64,000 bases of DNA from Paramecium pentaurelia (taxonomy: Eukaryota; Ciliophora; Oligohymenophorea; Peniculida; Parameciidae), in assembly GCA_905183005.1 (NCBI GenBank), contig CAJJDO010000013.1, positions 547,728 through 611,727 of the forward strand, read 5' to 3'. The position numbers and the translations under genes were made by a program. Below are positions 12,301 to 22,766 of this stretch, in pieces (within the stretch, counting starts at the first letter, position 1; every line of letters starts with the position of its first letter). The notes beneath the pieces are model-generated. The model saw only the letters and a list, made by a program, of their open reading frames with translations. It had not been told where the DNA came from and ran no database searches.

Positions 12301-14733
12301 AAACATTAAGAATCTTATAAATAAAATCCAGGAGAACATTCACAATTTGGTGGATAAGCATGATAATCATTACATATTATACAATTAGTAGCTGAATATA
12401 TACAAGTATTACAATTAGAATGACAAGCTATAATTAATTAATTTAATAAATTACGTAAACATTTTTTATTAATATTATTAAGATAGTATCCATTTAAACA
12501 TGTACAATTATATTTATTACTAAAATTAGTAAGATTACATAAACATTTTCCATTTATTTTATCATGATCAAAATTGTTATTTTAACATTAGATACAACGA
12601 TCTTAATTTATACAATTAGAACAATTAGAAGGACAAGTAATACAATTAGTTCCACTTTCATAAAATCCTTTTGCACATCTACAGAAATCATTTATATCTC
12701 TATTAATTTAGCAATTTATGCAAACAGGTAAATTAGAAAATGGATCTAATTAACATGTAGAACATTAATATGGACATTCTAAAGTAAAAATTAATAAAGA
12801 TACATAAACAAATTCTTGATTAAACATCATAATATCCATCCTCACATGGACAATTTGATGATGGATCATTTCTTCTAAATGTTTCAGTTCCCATACAAGA
12901 ATTGCAAATGAATCCTGGAGTTACAAATACACAATTAGCACATCCAAAACCACAATCAATATTATAACATTAAAGAGTTCCTAAATCTTAAAATCCATTA
13001 ATAGTATCACAAATACAACTATTACTACTAAGAATTCTCTTATAAGTAGAATTGCATTATGTACAATGAGTATTTATAGAAGAACATTCATCACAAGTTT
13101 AATCACAACTTTAACAATTAGAATCTACATCCATATAATAATGTGAATTACAAACACAACCAAAAGTCATACCTGATGAATCTTAATGGGCATTATTTTT
13201 ACATTAAGTACAATTACTAGCACCAACATTTGAACAATTCATACAAGTTTAATGACATGATATACATGTTGATCCAAAAGTACCACTTATACAATTATTA
13301 CATGCTGAAGATGATGAACATGATTAACAATTAGATCCACAAGATACACAATCTCCTGATGAGACATAATATGATGAATCACATTATGTACATCCAGATG
13401 AATTACAATTTGTACAATTACTTTTAAATGTGGAACAATCTTAGTATTCTTAATTTCTTACTTATACAATTATTTCCTGAAATGATAACATAATTTGGAA
13501 GATTACATTCACAAACTTTTGAGGAACTTAATTAATAATTATTAACACATTATGCACAATTCCCACTTATATCAAAAAAATTACAATTTGATGGTAAAGC
13601 AGATGAAGAGTTACAAGATAATCCATAATATAATTTATTTGAACATTCATCACAATTAATACCACTACAAGTCAAACATTCCAATGCACATTCTCAAATA
13701 ATTACATTTAATAATTACATTAACAAATTCCACTTGAATCTTTATATTATGTACTAGTGCATGCACATTGATTATTAACAAAGATATTTGATATATGACA
13801 GCAAATATTATTTGTTTATAAAACATAATTTGTATTACAACTTTAACAATGTGTATTACTATATGCACAAGTTAAACAATTTGAATCACATATTTAGCAT
13901 TAATCATTTATAAGGTAATAACCAGAATCACATAAACATGAATTGTTTAATTATAAAGTACTATGTATTCCACAACTTAAACATTAATATTCTAATTATC
14001 CAAAACAAGATAAGCATCTCTTATTACAAGCTAAGTAAATATAATATTTATTACATTTGCAAGATGAAAAGAACTTTGATTTGAACAAAAATTAATTTGT
14101 TTAACAAACGCATTCATTATTTAATAATAATTTATCACTTGAACAACTTAAACAATTTTCATATTCACTACAAGTATTACAATTTGTATGGCATTCTTTA
14201 ATAAAATAAATTCTTTACTTTTACAAACAGGATCACCTTCTATTTCATAATACCCATCATTACACAAACATTTATTATTTATTTATGATCTATATGAATT
14301 AATCAGACATTTTAAACAATTATCAATTCCATAACCACTACAATATTCACAACTAAAATGACATTCTAATTTTTATAATAATTTAATACATCTGCATTCC
14401 ATATTGTCATAATCATAAAAATAACCTAAGTTGCATACACAGTTTCCATTCACTATTTCATAAGCTTCATAACAACTTAAACAATCATTAGCACTTGATC
14501 CTTAACAACTTTTACAAGATTTATGGCATTCTTTTTATTACTTTTATAAATTTACCCTAACAGACTGATTATTGTTCATTTTCATAGTATGATATCATAC
14601 ATATGCATTGATTATTCCATAATGTTCTTTTCGCAACATTATTACAAGAAATACATTTATCCTATCCTATTCCATAACATTATTAACAACTGAAATGGCA
14701 ATCTAATTTATTGTATTACTTCTACTTTAACAT
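9326..14733 (-). CDS. giant cysteine-rich multipass membrane protein
   Basis: About 1,700 residues. From the N terminus to about 11100 the protein is a long series of Cys-rich modules of the furin/growth-factor-receptor type (for example C..C spacing in CHFSCQQCYG, CNTCSEYENC). Two DUF4215-like units follow, near 11500-11580 (QCDDWNNDDRDGCSNNC) and 11040-11150 (DGCSEKCKIEED). Then comes a non-Cys extracellular stretch and a C-terminal region with several hydrophobic segments (VLFILGGVSLLGLLMG, SIVVLWVTPIILLILA, FIAAMFLLFIQIAILFILS). Many short introns are needed (for example 14531-14555 and 14196-14218, both with AAG acceptors), each restoring the Cys register. This is the architecture of ciliate surface receptors or channels of unknown function. 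The 5' end is uncertain: TGA precedes the first Met in frame, and no signal peptide is seen. Confidence 0.75.
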
Positions 14734-15301
14734 ATTTCATCTATTTTTATCTAATTCAGTTAACAATAGTTTATTTATGAATTATCCTCTTATTCTTATT
14801 AATTTCTATGAATTAAACTTACCTTATTTAAATTATAGGCCTTTGATATCAATATTGTAACACTTATATAGAGAGCAGTTAATTAGTTCATGTGGCTACT
14901 ATTATAGAAATATAGATATATTAAAATATTATTTTGAATAATTATATTATTTAAACTAACTAAAAAATTATCAGCAACACAATTTTAATTTTATTTGGGG
15001 TCTATATAAACAACTATTTTAAAACTAAGTTTTATATATCTCTTATATATATTTAAATACTAAAAATTGGATTCAACATTTAATATCTACATAATATATC
15101 ATTAAAGGTTTATTAAAATTCTAAGATTTCTTGATTCTAATTATTTATAAAATATCTTTAAATCTCTATTAAAATTTATTTAAACTTAACTTTCAATACT
15201 TATTTCTACTCATTTGACTCAGTATTTCTAAGATAATAAATAATTCAATTTCAAAGAATTTTCATACTCATTAATTTTGTTGATTTTACTAAAAATATAT
15301 T
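14734..15301. other. upstream of the Cys-rich gene, no clear gene
   Basis: On the minus strand about 14780-14880 reads NCSLYKCYNIDIKG, which could be a displaced N-terminal piece of the Cys-rich protein, but a TGA at 14737-14739 and lack of a plausible intron prevent joining. The rest is A+T-rich without coding signal. Confidence 0.35.
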
Positions 15302-15412
15302 ATAATTACTTAAGATAATCAACCGTATAAAATTTAATGACATAAATGTCATGAATCATAGATTACATATCTTTTGAATCCTTTAAAGCTAATTTAAAAA
15401 AAGGAATTCACC

Positions 15413-15640
15413 ATGAAAATAAGTTTAGATTTTAAATCTCAAAATGGCCAAATTAAAAAAATATCAATTACTATTCATAATAATAATTGCAGAAGATTAA
15501 AAAATATAGAATAAAATATTTATTCAGATATAAAATATTAATCTAAAACTATTAATGAATTCTTGATATTTTAATTTATATTGAATAATCAAATGATAAA
15601 ACATATATATAAACACATTTATTTTGAATAATTCATATGA
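15413..15640 (+). CDS. possible small protein, 75 aa
   Basis: An open frame of 75 codons (MKISLDFKSQNGQIKK...) ending in TGA, duplicated at 16595-16822 by the assembly repeat. No family recognised. In a one-stop code an ORF of this length is common by chance; the only support is a fairly balanced, hydrophilic composition and location between genes. Treat as doubtful. Confidence 0.2.
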
Positions 15641-15967
15641 AAATAAATCAAAAAAAAAAATAAAGGATTCTATCAAAATGAAAATTAGAAATAAAATTAA
15701 TTAAGAATATTTGAATATTTTGATATACAAATGAATAGTTAATACTAAGAAACATTATTGAATTTTAGATTTACATTGATAATTATACTTCAAAATAATA
15801 TATTTATAAGTAAAGTTAAAACAATATTCTTTTGTATTAATAGATTTATTGTGTTCATTATTAGATATGAATGATAAGTTATCTATTATATTAATTTGTT
15901 ATTTATGCATGGTTTAGCTATTTAAGCTAGTTTTTTATTGAATTGATTAATAATAAAAATTGAAGCA

Positions 15968-16482
15968 ATGAGCTCAAAACAAGAAGAGCTAAACTAAGGT
16001 ACATAAATTAAGAAATCTTTAGTTCGCAAGTCTTCAAGGCAAAAGAAAATGACAGAAAACTTTAAAGAAATGCTCCAAGAGATCAAAGAATAAAAACCAT
16101 CTGCCAAGAAATCAGATTAAAAGTAGGAGAAGTATTAGTAAAAGAAAGTATTAGAATAAAAGAAAGGTACTTTATATAATAATATTATAGTGTATGAATA
16201 TGGATTTATGACTGATTGGGTTAATTGCATCTATCCCCATGATAATGGATAAACTTTTCCTCTTTAAATTTAATTCTGTGTTTTAAAGCCTAAAAAACCA
16301 GCTATTAAAAAACAAAAAAAAGAATAACCAGAAGAAGGAGTATTTGTAAAGAAATAAATTAGATAATGTCTTTGATTCAAAACTTATTGACTAATCTAAG
16401 TTAGAATCAAGAACAAGTGAGAATATAAAATGATTCACAAATATAAAGAGTTTAAACAACAAATGAAGGAATAATAGTTTAT
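15968..16482 (+). CDS. truncated assembly copy of the gene at 17150
   Basis: The first part of the Lys-rich hypothetical gene (MSSKQEELNQ start), cut by the N at 16483. It is base-for-base the same as the beginning of 17150-17829 and should be counted once. Confidence 0.7.
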
Positions 16483-16483
16483 N
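16483..16483. other. single-N assembly junction
   Basis: One undetermined base between two identical 1,181-bp copies; interpreted as a scaffold join between overlapping contigs. Confidence 0.9.
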
Positions 16484-17664
16484 ATAATTACTTAAGATAA
16501 TCAACCGTATAAAATTTAATGACATAAATGTCATGAATCATAGATTACATATCTTTTGAATCCTTTAAAGCTAATTTAAAAAAAGGAATTCACCATGAAA
16601 ATAAGTTTAGATTTTAAATCTCAAAATGGCCAAATTAAAAAAATATCAATTACTATTCATAATAATAATTGCAGAAGATTAAAAAATATAGAATAAAATA
16701 TTTATTCAGATATAAAATATTAATCTAAAACTATTAATGAATTCTTGATATTTTAATTTATATTGAATAATCAAATGATAAAACATATATATAAACACAT
16801 TTATTTTGAATAATTCATATGAAAATAAATCAAAAAAAAAAATAAAGGATTCTATCAAAATGAAAATTAGAAATAAAATTAATTAAGAATATTTGAATAT
16901 TTTGATATACAAATGAATAGTTAATACTAAGAAACATTATTGAATTTTAGATTTACATTGATAATTATACTTCAAAATAATATATTTATAAGTAAAGTTA
17001 AAACAATATTCTTTTGTATTAATAGATTTATTGTGTTCATTATTAGATATGAATGATAAGTTATCTATTATATTAATTTGTTATTTATGCATGGTTTAGC
17101 TATTTAAGCTAGTTTTTTATTGAATTGATTAATAATAAAAATTGAAGCAATGAGCTCAAAACAAGAAGAGCTAAACTAAGGTACATAAATTAAGAAATCT
17201 TTAGTTCGCAAGTCTTCAAGGCAAAAGAAAATGACAGAAAACTTTAAAGAAATGCTCCAAGAGATCAAAGAATAAAAACCATCTGCCAAGAAATCAGATT
17301 AAAAGTAGGAGAAGTATTAGTAAAAGAAAGTATTAGAATAAAAGAAAGGTACTTTATATAATAATATTATAGTGTATGAATATGGATTTATGACTGATTG
17401 GGTTAATTGCATCTATCCCCATGATAATGGATAAACTTTTCCTCTTTAAATTTAATTCTGTGTTTTAAAGCCTAAAAAACCAGCTATTAAAAAACAAAAA
17501 AAAGAATAACCAGAAGAAGGAGTATTTGTAAAGAAATAAATTAGATAATGTCTTTGATTCAAAACTTATTGACTAATCTAAGTTAGAATCAAGAACAAGT
17601 GAGAATATAAAATGATTCACAAATATAAAGAGTTTAAACAACAAATGAAGGAATAATAGTTTAT
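16484..17664 (+). repeat. second copy of the 1,181-bp duplicated contig end
   Basis: Same sequence as 15302-16482. This copy runs on into unique DNA (CATCCTTACTTTAAG) and therefore holds the complete downstream gene. Confidence 0.9.
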
Positions 17665-17829
17665 CATCCTTACTTTAAGAAAAGTAAAATATCATTCAAT
17701 TTATAAGTTGAATATCAAAGCAAGAAACCTTAATAGATAGATAGGATTGAAACAACTCCTGAGTTAGAAATCTTACAGCAGAAATTTGAATCCATTAAAA
17801 AGACTTTTAGACCTTTAATACTTATTTGA
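17150..17829 (+). CDS. hypothetical Lys/Gln-rich protein, two introns
   Basis: Starts MSSKQEELNQ and, after removal of introns 17349-17372 (24 nt) and 17522-17544 (23 nt, both GTA..TAG), gives a 210-residue protein ending in TGA. The second intron is required: without it the frame ends after RQCL. The N-terminal 60 residues are very basic (KKSLVRKSSRQKK). A more globular part has YEYGFMTDWVNCIYPHDNGQ, and the C-terminal 90 residues contain IIVYHPYFKKSKISFNL and a final helix-like segment. No family recognised. This is the complete copy; the 5' part also appears at 15968 because of the assembly overlap. Confidence 0.6.
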
Positions 17830-18526
17830 CATAAAATATATAAATTGCTATTCATAATTTTAGTTATTATTTTCAATATATTTCTTTTGTTTGAAACAAT
17901 TAAGTAATTAATAAATGTTAGAATCAAAATAATTCTATTATTATGTTAAAAAATGTTAAAGTCATCTATTAAACTTTAAAATTTTGAATTTAAATAATCT
18001 AAATAGATGAAATTTTTGAATTTAGTTGATTTTTTATTTTGATTGTCTTACAAATATTAAGAAAAAGAAATAAATAATAAAGAACAAAAATCAATTACCC
18101 AACTTTTAAATAAATAAAAATAAAATATATCATTACACTGTGCTGTACTATTCATTGAGAAACATATGATTCGTAATTTATTATGTTGATATAATAATAT
18201 CATTTTATGTTCTATAAAATTCATTCTATATCAATTTTTATTATAATTGATGAGATTTATTATTAATAGCCATACTTACATCTAATTTTTATGTCATATC
18301 TATAATAAAATAAATTTATTTATCAATTAAAGTTGAATATATTTATTAACACTTATAATCAAATTTATTAAATTAATAAATATTAATCTATTTTATTCAT
18401 AAAAATAATTAATCTAAAATGTAGTATCAATTACAAAAATTGTCATCTAACTATTTTTTACATTAATTAATAGAAAAAATTAATAAAAAAACTAATTTGT
18501 AAAATAAATGTTCTAAATAATTATTA
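17830..18526. other. convergent intergenic region, nothing recognised
   Basis: About 0.7 kb between the 3' ends of the 17150 gene and the minus-strand channel gene. Highly A+T-rich, many TGA/TCA in all frames; no RNA gene or repeat seen. Confidence 0.5.
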
Positions 18527-21092
18527 TCATTGATCTCCGAACATCTTGTCCATATTTATCTTTTATTATTTATGTTTTTCAACTCTGATCTTGTATTATT
18601 ATCTAGCAGTTTCAGCAGTAGCTGGATTTTCTCTGCAATAATCCTAAAATATTATATAAAATTAGATTACTGTTAAGAAACCAGTTTCAGCTTCTTAAAT
18701 TGGTAAATGTTCATCAATTTCTGATTTTACTGAAAAAATAGCTTCATTAATTTCATGCATTGGTAAGATTGCATTACCAACTCCCAAACATATTCCAATT
18801 ATAGCTTCAGTTGAAACTGATTCCAAAAATACATATTCCCACCATAAATTAGTCATCTTAATAATAAAAATAATAAAATACACAATATATAGGTAAGACT
18901 AATTCTAATTATTCTATCATTTCTACTGACATTTAAGAACTATAATTATATTTAATAGTCCTTCTTCTTGCAATATTATATTTTTCAACCCAATAATGAA
19001 ATAGTAATGCTACACAAGTAATTACTAAAGCAAGTGGTATTACTGAAGCATAAAATGCAACAACATACATATTTTTCAAAATAGTAGCATAAGCAGTTGA
19101 AATATCAAATATTGGTTTTTCATATAATCTAATTAAAATAAGAAACATACTCATGTAATTGTTATTATGTTTTGATTGATTTAATTCCTTTCCTCTTTTC
19201 TAGATATTAGAATATCCATTTAGAAATAGTTCCAGCATCTATAAATTGTATAATACCTGGAATAAATGCATTAGATACAAATACATAAGTTTAATTATAA
19301 ACCAAACCTCCAGCTCCATAAATATTTTTAGTTACCCAAGTACTAATAGCAAAAGTAATAACAGCAGTATTAATAAATTAAGCCATACTTGATTTACTTG
19401 CTAAACTAATGTTATAACCAGTTTATGTAGAGAATCTTTCAAAAAGTGATATACTTTTTATAATCATAGCAAGTAAAGCATTTATTACAATAATTGAAAT
19501 TGATGCAACTTAAGCAATAATTTTCACTTTTATATTAGGTTACAACTCTCCTCTTTTAACTGCTTAGGCTTATTCTTCAGCACTTTCAGCTTATATAGCT
19601 GATAACCAATAGATTAGTCCTCCACATATAATTAAAATAATAGCAGTAATTGCATAACCAAGTAATCTTCTTAATACTTTTGATTTTGTAGTGATATGTA
19701 GATTTTCCCAATAAACATCAGTAGGTTCAGGTGGTTCTTCTACAATCAAATTAGCTCCTCTATAAACTAATTTACTTTTCTTTCCAAAAAATCTCTTTAT
19801 CTTTGACACTCTATTTTCTTCTAAAAATATCTAAACATCATTTTCCCATTAGAATGTAACGAATGCTTGTCCTAAAAAATAATTCTTGACATCTTTTCCT
19901 TCAATAAATTTCTTTTCTAATGCTTCCAATTAATTTTCAATATCACTTATTTCTTTATCTATTTAATTAACTTAAGGATCTGATTTAACATCAGAACTTA
20001 ATGGATCCTTACCTTAACTATACAAACTAGATAAAATCTGAATAAAAGATAATAAATACTTTTTATTTCTAAGCTATTTTAGCTTATTTTTATTATTCCA
20101 ATTAATATTATTCATCTAAATTATAGCATAAATTAACAGCTACAACTCTCTTTAATTCTGTAACAGGCTTTTTTGTTTAAATTTAATATTGCTTTCTATC
20201 TTATTCAAAATCAATGATTTCTTGTAGTTTTGGATAATTTGATACATGTTATTCAATAAAATTTTTTAAATCATCATCAAAATCTCCATTTTACAATCCT
20301 GTTGGATCAGTTGGAATATTCTTTAAATATACAGTAAAATCAGAAGCATATTATGTTTATGAATCAATTTCTGCATCAAAAGCTCTTTATTCTTTTCTAA
20401 AATATTAAAACAAAATTATTAATGTTATCATAGATATCAAATTTAACATTTATTAAAGATCTATGAACTCTGATCCACTTCTTTTATTTGCTAATGATGA
20501 TTATGTAACCCAATTTAATTAACAAAATGTCTTTTCATCTATTTCTTAACCTTTATGATCTTCTAATGCTCTACATGATGTTCCAAAAGCAATATTAGTT
20601 ATAATATTATAATCTCCAGATGTGACAAACATAATTAAAAGCATTAAAATACAAGATTTGATATATTCAAAATATAATGGCATACCTAAATTATACTAAA
20701 ACTTACCTGCCCCTAAAAATGAATAGTCTCTATTGTTGCAACCGATCGATAGTAAATGATTAGGTACTTATCTTGCACAACAATCACAAATCTTTCCTAC
20801 AAGGTCATCTTGGTTGTTTTGTTATGTGCTATTTTAGTGTTTTTATAATTTTCTTCTCTGACTTTTTGATAATTTAGTTGTACCTACATTCCAAGCTTAC
20901 TATGATATAAGTATTTATTACACTATGAAGCTCAGCCAATTCAAAATTGGGAGGAATTTAATCAATTGGAAAATCTGCATTGCCTCCTTTACAAAGAGTT
21001 CCTGCTTATACTTCTTCAGGTTTTTATCTGCTAATATTAACATTAACTTATTCATCTTTAAATTACTAATATCCAGAAGGTCTTGCTGACAT
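18527..21092 (-). CDS. OSCA/TMEM63 (CSC1-like) mechanosensitive channel
   Basis: Family hallmarks are seen in order. FLGAGMPLYFEYIKSCI is the segment leading into an early transmembrane helix. YASDFTVYLKNIPTD starts the cytosolic RRM-like loop. EEPPEPTDVYWENL is the typical PxxxxWENL just before the core. RRLLGYAITAIILIICGG opens the DUF221/RSN1_7TM channel core. Further helices follow up to the tail DYCRENPATAETARQQY. Start MSARPSGYQQF at 21092. Introns at 20900-20921 and 20686-20706 restore the frame; further introns lie in the C-terminal part (for example around 18900). Family members are osmo- or mechanically gated cation channels of plasma membrane or endomembranes, so a Ca2+-permeable stress-gated channel is likely. 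About 780 residues, within family range. Confidence 0.85.
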
Positions 21093-21791
21093 TAGATGTT
21101 AAAAATAAAAATAAAATAAGTTATACAAGTAAAAATACTTATATATTGAAATCATACCAATCATTTAAAATTAAAAAAATCAAATGACACCAAAATTTTA
21201 ATAAAAATTAGATACTTATAATCAATATCCATATATATATATATTGAGTTAATATATTATTGATATTTAAAAATAAATCTCAAAATAATCTAAAAATTTA
21301 GCTTTATCATTCTGCTTAATGTAAAATAGTTATTTCATAATTTTAATATTAAAGCATTTTAACATTGTATTTATACTTTAAATTGCTTAAAATTTTTATC
21401 TAATTTAATTTAATTCTTATCAATTTATTTATATAATATAAGTTAATTATTTTCCTTTAGTATTAATTAAAAAAGTTTTAATTTGTTCAACCTTAATTTT
21501 TTAATTAAAACAATGATTATAAATCTTAATTCTAATAGGAATTGCTAGTTATTATTTACAAGTTTAAATTTATTGTTACATTACTAATAGAGTATATATA
21601 AATGAATGTTAAGCATTTAAAATTTAATAATAAAAAATTAATTCTTATCAATGAAAAAATGAATAATTGAGATCATAATGATCAATAAAAAAATTAAATG
21701 AAGATAATATAAATAGATTCAGAATTAACAAATAATATTTTAATTTATAAAAAGAACATATTATAAAAAAATACAATTAAAATTTATATTA
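21093..21791. other. divergent promoter region between channel and BRX1
   Basis: 0.7 kb between two divergently oriented start codons. A+T-rich with TATATATA at about 21230-21240. No gene seen. Confidence 0.5.
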
Positions 21792-22726
21792 ATGGACATT
21801 GACAATATATTCCCAAATTAAAAAGAAACTAGATGGGTGAATAAATAAAGAACATTAATAGTTACATCTAAAAACATTTCTGATAGAATTAGATAATTGT
21901 TTATGGATTTACATGAATTACTTCCACATTCAAAAAAAGAAACTAAACTTGAAAAAGGAGATACATCTAAATAAATTAAAGAATTATGTATGTAACATTC
22001 ATGCAGAAGTTTTATTTATTTTGAAGTTCATAGAAAACATGAATTATATTTATGGATTGGTAGATTTCCAAATGGTCCTTCAATAAAATATTATATTGAA
22101 AATTGTAAAAAACAATATTTATTTTATAAGGGCATAATTGTTAAGATTTGAAACTGACTGGAAATTGTATGAAAGGAAGTAGACCAATTCTCTCATTTGA
22201 TGGTTCTTTTACTGAAGATCCTCTAATGATTTTATAAAAGGAACTATTTATTCATGCTATTAATGTGCCTAAACACCATCCAAAAAGTGCTCCTTGTTGT
22301 GATAGAGTCTTTTCATTTATAAAAGAAAGCCCAGATAATAATAATATTTGGATTAGAAATTATGAAATTTAATATGAAAAAGCAGGAAAGGAAATTATAA
22401 AAAATTAACTTGTAGAAATTGGACCTAGACTTGTTTTAAAACCTATTATAATACTTGAAGGTTGTATATAAGGAGCTTAATTATGGAAAGATACAGCATA
22501 TATAACATAAGCAAAAGTTCGTTTGGAAAAGAAATTAGAAATTAAAAAGGAAAAAGATTTTGCCTCGAAAAAATAAATAAAAAAAGAGAAAATGTTAAGC
22601 AAATTAGAAACTTAAATTGATGAAATTGAAAATATATTTGATAGAGGTTAAGAATAACAAAAAAGTGATGAATATATTACTGAAGACTCAAATGTAGATC
22701 TTGATTAATTTGAAGAAGTTTAATGA
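21792..22726 (+). CDS. BRX1: ribosome biogenesis protein BRX1 (Brix domain)
   Basis: 302 residues after removing one 26-nt intron (22105-22130, AAG acceptor). The join restores IENWHNCQDLKLTGNC, matching the family's VQN.HTL.ELK.TGNC. Other family landmarks are TSKNISDRIRQL, DLHELLPHSKKETK, CRSFIYFEVHRKHELY, MKGSRPILSFDGSF, VPKHHPKSAPCCDRVF, NIWIRNYEIQYEKAG, and VEIGPRLVLKPIIILEG with GxxxGAQLW after it. BRX1 is a nucleolar Brix-domain factor needed for maturation of the 60S subunit (27S pre-rRNA processing). Start MDIDNIFPNQ is the first Met and agrees with family length. The C terminus is a Lys/Glu-rich coil. Its stop is 40 bp from the stop of the convergent pseudokinase gene. Confidence 0.95.
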
Positions 22727-22766
22727 TTTTCATAGATTTAAAATGTATATTAAAGCAAATTTAAAT

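Larger units (their letters stand above)
15302..16482 (+). repeat. first copy of a 1,181-bp duplicated contig end
   Basis: Identical by eye to 16484-17664, separated from it by a single N at 16483. Both copies begin with ATAATTACTTAAGATAATC and end with GGAATAATAGTTTAT. A perfect copy with an N exactly at the junction is what an unmerged overlap between two contigs looks like, rather than a biological tandem duplication. Confidence 0.9.

Noticed and set aside
15302..17664. True tandem gene duplication
   Set aside because: Copies appear identical and the junction is a single N; the same pattern repeats at 43715 and 50512, which favours unmerged contig overlaps.
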